A DNA stretch of 10,024 bases from Larix sibirica (Eukaryota; Streptophyta; Pinopsida; Pinales; Pinaceae). The translations under genes and the position numbers were made by a program. Under the pieces are notes generated by a model, which was not told the origin of the DNA, ran no database searches, and worked only from the letters and a program-made list of their open reading frames with translations. Of this stretch, positions 1 through 7,287 are shown piece by piece. The stretch's first letter is position 1, and each line of letters begins with the position of its first letter. The DNA lies in NCBI GenBank assembly GCA_004151065.3, contig NWUY0303968555.1:1-10024 (forward strand), written 5' to 3'.

Positions 1-267
1 ATGCCTCAACCCAAAATTAATGTTAGGGGCTTGGACCCTCTAGAATATTCTTGAAATTCCACACATGACTAGATCCACATGTGTGAGTAACATGATTTGA
101 AATAGAATCCACTTGATATAATGGTGGTCAACAAGATAGGTGAACTAGAAGTAGGCATAAATTCCACATACAAACTTCGATTGAGGTGATGTTCATGTTG
201 TTGGATAATGATTCATTTTGGATCAATCCTTCTCAAAGGCATTTTCCCATATTTGAGGTGTCATTAT

Positions 268-453
268 TCATGTTTTTTCACTAGGGTCATACTTCCCATT
301 GTAAATATTTATTTTAGTAGTTTGATACCTATGGTTTCTAGGGAGGAAATGCATGTACTTGTCATGCACCTCCTTTCCTAAACTTCTTGAACAACAAGAT
401 ATTGTTTTGGGACAACATATTGAACATAAATATTTATCCTTTGTTTGAAACAC
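268..453 (-). pseudogene. Relic of a CACTA (En/Spm-like) transposase fragment
   Basis: A 61-codon open stretch resembles the part of plant CACTA transposases (Transposase_21 type) that carries a Cys-x2-Cys pair followed by a stretch ending in a histidine/arginine-rich motif. Visible here are C-S-I-C-C near residue 10, then GKEV, then HFLPRNHRYQTTK near residues 35-47 and a closing NGKYDPSEK. In intact family members the matching motif reads close to HRRFLPxxHRY followed by a K/F-N-G-K segment. Intact transposases are many hundreds of residues long, so this is only a small exon-sized scrap. I could not extend it convincingly in either direction, although a possible S-x-x-N-K-G just upstream in the same frame, before a stop, would fit. 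The family assignment comes from remembered motif resemblance, not a database match. No terminal inverted repeats are visible. Confidence 0.5.
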
Positions 454-612
454 TATGAAACATATAATAATGTTGATAGAAAACCAAAAAATTCAATTTT
501 TTCATGAAATAAAGGAGGATATATAGCATTAAAGGTCCCTTTAATACCACAAATATATGTTAGCCTAGTGGCAATGAATTGTTCATCTAATTAATCAATG
601 GAATTGAAATTG

Positions 613-1594
613 TTTTGCCCCAGTGGTTCGGAGATGTTGTACAAATTAGTGATATCCTTTAACTTTAAATTTTTATTGTTGGACCACTATTGTAAGGCTA
701 CATGAATGTTCATAAATATGATCAAATTCTCAATATTGTTGTCAACAAGTAGAGGAGGTCAAGGCACAAACCAAAATCATTTTGCTATGAATTTCTATGA
801 ATTTGATGAAGGGTTAAAATACCTCAGATTCATATTAAAACGTAACGATTATCATTTTGATTATTGGTTATGGTTATATAATAAAATTAAATAAAGACTA
901 TCAATGTGGTGCAATATATGGTTGTCACGTGGAGGGAGATTTGTCCTGGTTAAGGAAGTATTTGAGAGAACTCTGGTGTATTGGTTGTCTATAGAATAGG
1001 TTAATTTAAAAAAAATTAGAAAGAATATTTTCATTTTTCTATATAAATTAGAAGGAAGTTAGGGGTGGAGATTGAAAAATATACATATCTTAACTTTACC
1101 ACTTGTAGCTAAAAGTCTTTGGAGATTGATCTATAATGAAGGCCTCTGAAGTAGAGTATTGTAAGATAAATATTTAAAGGGTTTTTCCATGTAATATTGT
1201 TCATCTTTGGCTAAATAACATTCACAAGTAGCATCCATAGCAAGGAAATCCATGCTCAAGGCTTTTCTCTTAGTTGGAACATTGGTTTCTTGGAAAATTG
1301 GGAATGGTAACAAAGTTTGGATTGGGGAGGACTCATGGATAGATGTCAAAGGAAACTTCATATTATCAAAGGCTATTTTATAAGTGTTACATGATCATGG
1401 GATCGTTTATTTAAGAAAGGAAACATCATAATCGTAAATAAATGTTTTGTCGCAAGGTCGGGTGGAAACAGATAGTTTGAGTCTACAGGGTGAGTTTTCA
1501 ATGGAATGGGAACAATAGGTTAACCTTCTAAATCATAGTGCAATAAAAATAACAGAGGAACTATATAAAATTAAATGGTAAAAGAACTTAGGAT
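613..1594 (+). mobile_element. LINE (L1-type) retrotransposon relic, C-terminal reverse-transcriptase and connector region
   Basis: Read in the single frame starting at 613, this stretch follows the order of a plant L1-type ORF2 downstream of the catalytic Asp-Asp motif. In order it shows a FC-x-x-GSE...YKL segment (about 613-650), CKAT-stop-MFIN...KFSILLS (694-740), GLKYLRF (about 811), LSRGGRFVLVK (922-954), VAKSLWRLIYNEG (about 1108-1143), DKYLKG (1165-1182), then SWKIGNGNKVWIGEDSWI (1288-1341), LHDHGI (1387-1404) and a GEFSMEWE segment near 1489-1512. The frame never shifts, but 13 in-frame stops break it, at 703, 892, 997, 1060, 1147, 1162, 1192, 1216, 1381, 1429, 1435, 1516 and 1579. 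Several stops sit where the family usually has Trp or Arg. The catalytic core, endonuclease and RNase H are absent. It is non-functional and related to the minus-strand LINE at 6687-9428. The frame may resume after the 771-bp insertion, where G-K-F-T-K appears at about 2373. Confidence 0.85.
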
Positions 1595-1828
1595 TGTTGA
1601 TGCTTGTAGCTCGAACAATGACTTCCGCATAAGTTTTGTGTCAAATGTGCATGAATTCGTCCAAGTCAAATCTATTTTGTAATTCACTTTATTAATAAAG
1701 TGAAAGTCTTATATTTAGCTATTGAATCTGATAAAGTGCATTTTTAATACATTAGTGACTTAAACTAATCTCAGCCATACATTTTATCGAGAGATTAAGG
1801 TTTTGGTAAGTTAGGGTTTCAGCTAAGG

Positions 1829-1835
1829 TATAAAA
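1829..1835 (+). promoter_or_regulatory. TATA box of the LTR-like insertion
   Basis: TATAAAA sits about 235 bp inside the 771-bp insertion. A plus-strand transcript would start near 1860 and would place the hairpin repeats (1971 onward) roughly 100 nt into its leader. The motif is seen directly; promoter use is inferred from position only. Confidence 0.4.
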
Positions 1836-1955
1836 GCAAGTCAAAGTAGAGGGTTAAGACACTTTCATTATTTCACTCAAAGATAGTTTGGTCTGGCACA
1901 TTTAGAGCACCAAAGAGGAGCCAATTCAGCAACCAGGCAGAGGACAGTGTGCAAG

Positions 1956-2058
1956 TCCATACAGGACAAATCCATACCATCGTACGGACCGATCCATACC
2001 ATCATATGGATGGATCCATACAACAGTATGGAACAGCTCCATACAACCATACAAAAGG
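1956..2058. repeat. Five degenerate 15-23 bp tandem units built on TCCATAC, three forming hairpins
   Basis: Units begin at 1956, 1971, 1993, 2015 and 2038, each with TCCATAC. The units at 1971, 1993 and 2015 continue with a 4-nt spacer and the reverse complement of TCCATAC: GTACGGA (one mismatch), ATATGGA (one mismatch) and GTATGGA (perfect, 2015-2032). Each could fold as a 7-bp stem with a 4-nt loop. The first and last units lack the second arm. Confidence 0.85.
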
Positions 2059-2456
2059 CCTGCACAGCAAGCAGTGACCAGCAAGCCCTTTTCTCAGTTT
2101 TGAAGTTCGGATTTCCTCAGTAAGTGTGCAGATTTTGCAAATTAGTGTACCATATAGCTGTTAGTTTTGGCAGTTGTGGAGGTTTCCTTGTAAGCTTTGA
2201 TCTATTAATTAAGAGCTGATTGAAGGAATAAATTGTCTGTGTACTGAGTTTATGCTTCCGATGTTTATTTTCCAACTATATGTGTGAATACTGCCATGTG
2301 AAGAATTTAAATTCTGCAAATTAAATAATTGTTTACTTATTTGAGAACATAAGGACAGCATTCACCTAGGATTAGGAAAATTTACAAAGGTATGTTTACC
2401 TTTCATCTTTTGTTGGTTCTTTTTTCAATTTTTTGGTTGGGACCATCTAGATTGTG

Positions 2457-2580
2457 GTCAACAATGGTTGACTGCAAAAGGCCCAGTCTCATTGACCTAG
2501 AGTTCACCACAGCCAATGGCCATTGAACATGACTTGACTGGAGTCAACGGCTCTTGACTGTTGGCCTGTCATTATAAAAA
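2457..2580 (+). promoter_or_regulatory. Cluster of six W-box cores (TTGAC) ahead of a TATA-like motif
   Basis: TTGAC occurs on the plus strand at 2468, 2492, 2534 and 2554 and on the minus strand at 2457-2461 and 2543-2547, six copies in 102 bp. They form two exact inverted pairs: GTCAAC-4nt-GTTGAC (2457-2472) and TTGACT-GG-AGTCAA (2534-2547). A CCAAT occurs near 2513 and TATAAAAA near 2573-2580. TTGAC is the core bound by plant WRKY factors. The layout looks like a stress-type promoter firing to the right, but no gene was recognised downstream on that strand. Function is inferred; the motif cluster is seen. Confidence 0.4.
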
Positions 2581-2620
2581 GAAATATCAACGATTTTTCG
2601 ATAAGACACAGCTACAAGCT

Positions 2621-2675
2621 CCTGAAAGATGGGCTGCAATGAGACCTGAAAGATGAGGTGCAATGAGACCTGAAA
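2621..2675. repeat. 24-bp tandem repeat, two full copies and a partial third
   Basis: Units at 2621-2644 and 2645-2668 share CCTGAAAGAT, a variable centre (GGGC against GAGG) and TGCAATGAGA, followed by a 7-base start of a third copy at 2669. The repeat lies just after the TATA-like motif near 2573 and is not in an open frame. Confidence 0.85.
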
Positions 2676-3320
2676 CCAATGCTAACAGCTAATGGAAACT
2701 CAGTAATTGCAGCATGTTGCAACCTAAGGAGAGAAGAGACAACAACGTATTTAGAAGTTACAGTAGAGAAGTTAGTTCATCGAAAATATTATTCATTAAC
2801 TATAACATAGCTTAGTTCAGGTATTTAATATGCAACGAACAAAATGGATGGGGACAATGGGCAAGGCTAGGATTTTGTTAAAGAAAACCCTTTGCTAGTT
2901 GTTAGGTTTTAAAATTTATTAGGTTGGAGAGCATGAAGTCTCTTAGGGAATATGGTCTGATGTACTTCTATGTTTAATTTCAAAATGATAGGATGAATTT
3001 TGAACTGACAAGAAAACCCTTCACTCTTCTCTCCTGTGTATATATATTTAGTTCATTCCACATAAAAGTCATAAAACTGGAGATGGATCACTCTGCCAAC
3101 AAATTTCTAGTAGAAGCCATGAATACGAAACTCCTAAAAAAACCTTCAAATTAAGGGACATTTGGACCACTGATTGACATCAATATGTGCAAAAAAAAAC
3201 ACATAGAAGCATCAAAGATTAATATTATTTGAACAGAAAGCTAAACACTATACTGTAGCAAACACAGTCCATGATTAACATTATAGAAAGGACAAAAATT
3301 GCATGTTTTGCTGTTTGTTT

Positions 3321-3328
3321 TACTTACC
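3321..3328 (-). other. Candidate 5' splice site in the 3' UTR of the PPR gene
   Basis: On the minus strand the stop codon TGA (3332-3330) is followed by CG and then GTAAGTA. The intron would begin at base 3327, two bases after the stop. GTAAGT matches the plant donor consensus fully on the intron side. If used, it would leave the protein unchanged and place an intron in the 3' UTR. The acceptor is not identified. Confidence 0.45.
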
Positions 3329-3329
3329 G

Positions 3330-5237
3330 TCACCAGTAACCCCCACAAGAGCAGACCCCCTCCTTGAAATGGTGGAAGCGGTTGAGATCCCTCACAATAA
3401 TTTCTCTCCCAACAATCTTTGAAATGAACTTTGTAGCAGTGTGGCAATCCCCACAAACACGTAGGTTTTTTACAATTCGGATTGGCATACCATCTGGAAT
3501 AGTCATAAGCCCAAATGCAATAGCCAACTTCTCACTGTGGTAAGAGAGAACATGTTTTTTAGTCTCGTCTTCCACATCATGCAGCACAAAGTTTGTGTCA
3601 GGTGCATACCCTGCTTGCTTCATCTGCAACTCCAGTCTCCTCAGCATTGCATATATTTTGTCTGATTCGGGATGGGATCTGTCTGCTACCAAAAAAGTAT
3701 ATAGCGTATTCTTGACCTCAATCCAGCTACATCCTGGGATCTTTTTTACTCCCTTATCTTGCATCATTTTCATCGTATTCGCTGCATCATCCCACCTACC
3801 AGATGCACTATAAATATTCGACAGAAGCACATATGATGCAGGATTTTGTGGTTGCAACTTAGAAAGGCGTTCTGCAGCACGCTCTCCTAGCTCCATATTG
3901 CCATGAAGTCTACAAGCACTGAGCAATGCTCCCCACACGATGGCATCGGGCTCAAATGGCATGTTATTGATAAAAGCCACTGCCTCCATCAGCTTCCCTG
4001 ACCGACCAAGAAGGTCAATCATGCAACCATAGTGATCTGGTATAGGTGTAATGCGATGATCTTGTATCATAGAATTAAAGTACCTGCAGCCTTCAACCAC
4101 TAGGCCTGCGTGACTGCATGCAGAGAGCACGCCAGTAAAGGTCACATGATCTGCCCTTATGCCTGTCCTTAGCATTTCTTCAAATAATTGTATTGCATCT
4201 TTACCATGCCCATTCTGAGCATATCCTGTTATCACTGCAGTCCATAAGACCAAGTCCCGTTCTTGCATTTTGTCAAACACCTGCCGTGCATCCTCAATAG
4301 AACCGCATTTAGCATACATGTTAACAAGTGCACTTCCGACAAACACATTGGATTCAAAACCCATTTTAACCACATGCGCATGGACATGCTTACCCTGCTC
4401 CAGCGCCGAAAGACTAGCGCAAGCATTCAGCATGCTACCAAAGCTAAACCCATCCAACTTGACGCCCTCACCCTGCATTTTACAGAACAGATTCAGCGCT
4501 TCCTCAGCACGCATATTACGGCCATATCCTGCAACCATAGCATTCCAAGAGACCGAATTTCGTTCAGGCATTTCGTCAAACATTTTTTGGGCATCATCTA
4601 TATTTCCACCCTTGGCATACATGTCAACAAGAGAACTACCCACGACAACATCCGACTGAAAAGCACTTTTAATCACCAGACTATGGATCTGCTTGCCCTG
4701 TTCCATAATCAATAATCTCGCACACGCTGACAGAGCGCTGCCAAAAGTGAATTCATCGGGCTTCATGCCTGCACAGTGCATTCGTGAGAACAAACCTAAC
4801 GCCTCCATCCCATTCCCATAGCGTGTATATCCGGCTATCAGTCCACTCCAGGAGACCGAATCTCGTTCAGGCATTTTGTCAAACAGTTGGCGTGCATCGT
4901 TTAATCTCATGCATTTCACATATCCTGCAATCATTGTATTCCAAGAGGAAATGTCTCGTTTGGGCATTCTGTCAAACACTTCCCGCGCATTCACCAAATT
5001 TCGGCGCCGTACATACATGTCCATAAGGCGATTGTCCTGGAAAACACCCATCATCTCCTTCCATTTCGCATTGCCTCTGCCACTCTTGGCACCTTGTTTT
5101 TCTGCTGTAAAATTGTTTTTCAGATGAATATCCGCGGTGGTTGAAGTTATAAGATGAATGTTTGTAGTTTGAGGTCGAGTAAATAGAGTCCGATAACGTT
5201 TTTTATGCCTTTGATGTTGCAAACCCCGACTTGCCAT
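3330..5237 (-). CDS. PLS-class pentatricopeptide repeat protein with E and DYW domains (organelle C-to-U RNA editing factor)
   Basis: A 635-residue intact, intron-free protein. It starts at the ATG at 5237-5235 (context ATCATGGCA); an in-frame TGA lies 11 codons upstream at 5273-5271, and no other ATG intervenes. The first ~35 residues are rich in Arg, Lys, Ser and Thr with no acidic residue, as expected of a mitochondrial or plastid transit peptide. Repeats follow: S 65-95, S-like 96-126, P 127-161, L 162-196, S 197-227, P 228-262, L 263-297, S 298-328, P2 329-363, L2 364-401, S2 402-431, then E1 432-466, E2 467-502 and a DYW deaminase domain to 635. The domain keeps the zinc and catalytic signature HSE (H567, E569) with CGDCH (C595, C598), plus the second site C629-x-C631. 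The last three residues are GYW, not DYW. PLS-DYW proteins bind a specific organellar transcript and deaminate a cytidine. The exact ortholog is not identified. Confidence 0.95.
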   Translation of the reverse strand: MASRGLQHQRHKKRYRTLFTRPQTTNIHLITSTTADIHLKNNFTAEKQGAKSGRGNAKWKEMMGVFQDNRLMDMYVRRRNLVNAREVFDRMPKRDISSWNTMIAGYVKCMRLNDARQLFDKMPERDSVSWSGLIAGYTRYGNGMEALGLFSRMHCAGMKPDEFTFGSALSACARLLIMEQGKQIHSLVIKSAFQSDVVVGSSLVDMYAKGGNIDDAQKMFDEMPERNSVSWNAMVAGYGRNMRAEEALNLFCKMQGEGVKLDGFSFGSMLNACASLSALEQGKHVHAHVVKMGFESNVFVGSALVNMYAKCGSIEDARQVFDKMQERDLVLWTAVITGYAQNGHGKDAIQLFEEMLRTGIRADHVTFTGVLSACSHAGLVVEGCRYFNSMIQDHRITPIPDHYGCMIDLLGRSGKLMEAVAFINNMPFEPDAIVWGALLSACRLHGNMELGERAAERLSKLQPQNPASYVLLSNIYSASGRWDDAANTMKMMQDKGVKKIPGCSWIEVKNTLYTFLVADRSHPESDKIYAMLRRLELQMKQAGYAPDTNFVLHDVEDETKKHVLSYHSEKLAIAFGLMTIPDGMPIRIVKNLRVCGDCHTATKFISKIVGREIIVRDLNRFHHFKEGVCSCGGYW

Positions 5238-5315
5238 GATTATCAAATGCCAGGGAACTTGTTTAACACTTCAGTGATTACAGGAGTTGAATTCTTCAGC
5301 ATTGTTTTCAATTAA

Positions 5316-5363
5316 GCACGGGCATTGCACGGCCTTGCACGGCCATTTCATCCTTTATATTTT
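5316..5363 (-). promoter_or_regulatory. Possible core promoter of the PPR gene: TATA-like motif and GC-rich triple repeat
   Basis: On the minus strand AAAATATAAAGG lies at 5363-5352, about 115 bases before the start codon. Just downstream, three 10-12 bp copies based on GCACGGSC (plus-strand units starting at 5316, 5327 and 5337) sit where transcription would begin. The motifs are visible; their use is inferred. No upstream open frame interrupts the gap to the ATG apart from the short stretch closed by the TGA at 5271. Confidence 0.3.
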
Positions 5364-5389
5364 AATTAAGTTTTATGCCCTTTTACAGG

Positions 5390-5554
5390 AAATCGTTCAT
5401 ATAGACCAGAACCACAAGGTGGCAATGTCCAGCAACATTATTGTTGTTAAAAGTTTGTTTTGAAATTTATAATAAATCGTTCATATAGACCAGAACCACA
5501 AGGTGGCAATGTCCAGCAACATTATTATTAAAAAGTTGTTTTGAAATTTATAAT
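5390..5554. repeat. Direct tandem duplication (84 and 81 bp) upstream of the PPR gene
   Basis: Copy 1 is 5390-5473 and copy 2 is 5474-5554. The first 53 bases are identical; the copies then differ by a small net 3-base change in a T/A-rich stretch before ending in the same GAAATTTATAAT. Each contains the interrupted palindrome CCACAAGGTGG (5412-5422 and 5496-5506). The near-identity suggests a recent duplication compared with the heavily decayed transposons around it. It lies 150-320 bases upstream of the PPR start. Confidence 0.95.
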
Positions 5555-6686
5555 ATTATTAAGTTAATGTAATTTTTATAAGATAACTTTTACCATTAAA
5601 ATCCAACAAATCAAAATTTTGAATATAAAAATTATCACTATCATATACAATACAAATGGAAAGATATACTTTGTGAAAATTATTTTTGACACACTTAGAA
5701 TATAATATCTTTTATAAAAATATTATGCAAGTTGTAAAACTAATGCTTTTGAAGACCTCAATTGTGTTTAAATGCATGACAATTTCTTTCTTAAAGAATT
5801 GCTTACATTTTTAAAACAATTTTAATTAATTTTTTTAGTGCAATTGAATAAAAATAAAAGATAAATCATGTATTTCGCTCATTTGAAAAAGAAAAGAATA
5901 AATAACATATATATATATATATAACCTCTTTTTCTATTACAATGGCAATATGGTAAAAAAATAAACAAACAAACATACATTTAATAACACAAAAATAAAT
6001 AAACAAACATACATTTAATGTTATATATATATTTCAACATAATTGTAAAAAAAAATCCATAAAAAAAAACTCTTAATATTTTTTATAAAAGATATTACAT
6101 TTTCGAGATGCTATGTAGCAAATCAACTATAAACTTTTGAAGCTGCCTTTACAAAAAAAACATCAAGTTTCACATAACTTTCTAACTTTAGGCATATAGC
6201 CATTACAATTCTGAAATTTCCACGACTTTCTAACTTCGGGCATATAGCCATTACAATTCTGAAAAATACATTTAAGTTTACACAAGAACTATTAAGTTTC
6301 CAACTTCAGGCTACATATACCCATTACAAAAAAATTACTATAACAACATTCTCAATGAAAAAACAATCAAGTAGTTTTCAAAAAACGCTTAAGAGAAACT
6401 CTGTTGGCATTTTGTGCATCATCAAATATGTATCTGCATCAAACAGAATCATAAACAAAACCCCAGGAAACATAACTTTGAATGGCGCAAAACAAAGCAG
6501 GATCATGATAACAGGTTCGAGTCTTCTGCAAAACACTAACCTGTAGCCAAACCTTGTCAATAATTCATCAAAAGCTTCTGGATATTAATCCAAATAAGGA
6601 TCGGCAAACCTCTTGTCATCACTGTTATTCATGATAGGAAACAAAACGGGCTTTAATCATGGTACCATTCTACCATATATTTGGGT
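5555..6686. other. Very AT-rich intergenic DNA
   Basis: No gene was recognised. The stretch contains an (AT)n run at about 5907-5923, a duplicated A/C-rich segment (5961-5986 and about 5995-6020, both containing ACAAACATACATTTAAT), and a 48-bp repeat listed separately. The part from about 6330 to 6686 lies directly beyond the end of the minus-strand LINE reading frame and may be its 3' untranslated region. Short open frames of about 60 codons on both strands at 6355-6560 show no recognisable motif. I could not place the LINE poly(A) end. Confidence 0.6.
6178..6327. repeat. 48-bp tandem repeat (two copies) with a diverged third copy
   Basis: Copies start at 6178 and 6226; their first 39 bases differ at only two positions. 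A shorter diverged copy starts near 6296 and keeps the CAACTTCAGGC...ACCCATTACA pattern. On the minus strand the unit would encode 16 residues around C-N-G-Y-M-P-x-V-R-K, but no open frame of useful length surrounds it, so it is treated as non-coding. Confidence 0.8.
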
Positions 6687-7120
6687 TCAAAACATACAAG
6701 TCATATGCTTGCCATTTTGAGAAATCAACCATTCACCTTTTTTCATGGATATACCAACCCTGGATAGACTATATGCTTCATGGTTGTGTTCCCTATAGAT
6801 ATGCTTGAAAGTTACTTCAGCGAAAGATGAGCTGATCTAGCGTGTCTCCTCCAATAGAGCTCGCAAGAAGATATTCTGGCATTGAAACTCCTCCCGCATC
6901 CAATTGATAATTAACTGAGAATCCCCAAAGATATTCAGGTCCTTAATTCCTTTATCCTTTGCTAGCCTAAGGGTAAGCCATAATGCCATGAATTCTATGA
7001 AATTATTAGAACCAGATCCAAGGTCTGCACTAAAAGCAATATTGTGATCTTCGTAAATATAAATTACACCTCTAGCTCCACACAAGTTACACCTATTGTT
7101 TTGCGCATGGCTCCATCAAA
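6687..7120 (-). pseudogene. RNase H domain of the minus-strand LINE (broken)
   Basis: The domain begins with FFDGA (Asp codon 7116-7114) in one frame, shifts frame, then reads CGARGVIYI, a Glu-containing NNFIEFMALW (Glu codon 6995-6993) and NIFGDSQLI (Asp codon 6923-6921). After a TAG at 6839-6837 the same frame continues with FKHIYREHNHEAYSLSR and ends at a TGA at 6689-6687. In active RNase H of plant retroelements the last block has Asp after H-N-x-E-A; here that codon (6773-6771) is Tyr. Three of the four catalytic positions survive, but the frame does not. The presence of RNase H places this LINE in the plant L1 group that carries this domain. Confidence 0.85.
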
Positions 7121-7287
7121 GAAGACTCTCGGGGAAAAATCATATCAACATTTGGAAGCTCTCTTACCTTCTTCAGCTTCTTTTGTTGAGGATAAAACTT
7201 TATCATACATAAACTCTGGTTAACATAGTAGAAAGTTGGATAATCTTTATCATCAAAGAGACTTGATTTCCTCACCTGCCATACGTG

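Larger units (their letters stand above)
1596..2366. mobile_element. 771-bp LTR-like insertion flanked by 7-bp direct repeats (possible solo LTR)
   Basis: This non-coding segment lies between two copies of TAGGATT, at 1589-1595 and 2367-2373, which would be its target-site duplication. The left flank is in-frame LINE sequence; joining the flanks across one TAGGATT copy keeps the LINE frame and gives a G-K-F-T-K stretch typical of the next part of the protein. Inside are a TATAAAA at 1829-1835, an AATAAA at 2227-2232 and a hairpin-rich repeat at 1956-2058, which fits the U3-R-U5 plan of a plus-oriented LTR. The ends are imperfectly inverted (TGATGCTTGT at 1598 against the complement of the 3' end, TGAATGCTGT). 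A 7-bp duplication is longer than the usual 4-6 bp for LTR elements, and the ends are not cleanly TG...CA at the duplication boundary, so the class is uncertain. No coding sequence was recognised. Confidence 0.45.
2374..3329. other. Intergenic region and presumed 3' flank of the PPR gene
   Basis: No protein-coding gene or RNA gene was recognised in these 956 bases. The left edge may hold a few codons of the interrupted LINE. The region includes the TTGAC cluster and a 24-bp repeat, listed separately. The right part (about 3000-3329) lies downstream of the minus-strand PPR gene and should contain its 3' UTR; a possible intron start is at 3327. I could not pick a convincing acceptor: several NAG sites exist on the minus strand, for example the complement of 2472-2479 (TTTTGCAG) and of 2621-2628 (CTTTCAGG). 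Confidence 0.6.

Noticed and set aside
60-85. Perfect 8-bp inverted repeat CACACATG / CATGTGTG with a 10-base spacer
   Set aside because: Short, partly self-palindromic and without context; expected by chance at this scale.
613-1594. Stop-codon reassignment to explain the continuous frame of the LINE relic
   Set aside because: The PPR gene in the same window uses the standard code, and stops fall at varied residues, including Trp and Arg positions, as expected of decay.
1956-2058. CRISPR-like array in the TCCATAC repeats
   Set aside because: Units are contiguous and degenerate with no unique spacers, in plant DNA; better described as a palindromic tandem repeat.
1877-2065. A 62-codon minus-strand open frame over the hairpin repeat
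   Set aside because: Its composition simply mirrors the TCCATAC repeat; no protein motif.
1598-2364. Alternative LTR boundaries TGATGCT...AGCATTCA for the inserted element
   Set aside because: These ends are better inverted repeats, but the flanking bases do not match, whereas TAGGATT flanks 1596-2366 exactly; kept only as an alternative.
4263-4715. A 150-codon open frame on the plus strand inside the PPR gene, with several smaller neighbours at 3595-3813 and 4784-5127
   Set aside because: They lie wholly antisense to a well-supported PPR gene and show only the mirrored periodicity of its repeats; no independent motif.
5238-5246. Extending the PPR protein by three codons to a TTG start at 5246
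   Set aside because: Plant nuclear genes use ATG; the first ATG after the in-frame TGA at 5273-5271 is at 5237.
6355-6560. Overlapping open frames of about 60 codons on both strands
   Set aside because: No motif, no supporting context, AT-rich region; likely chance or part of a LINE 3' untranslated region.
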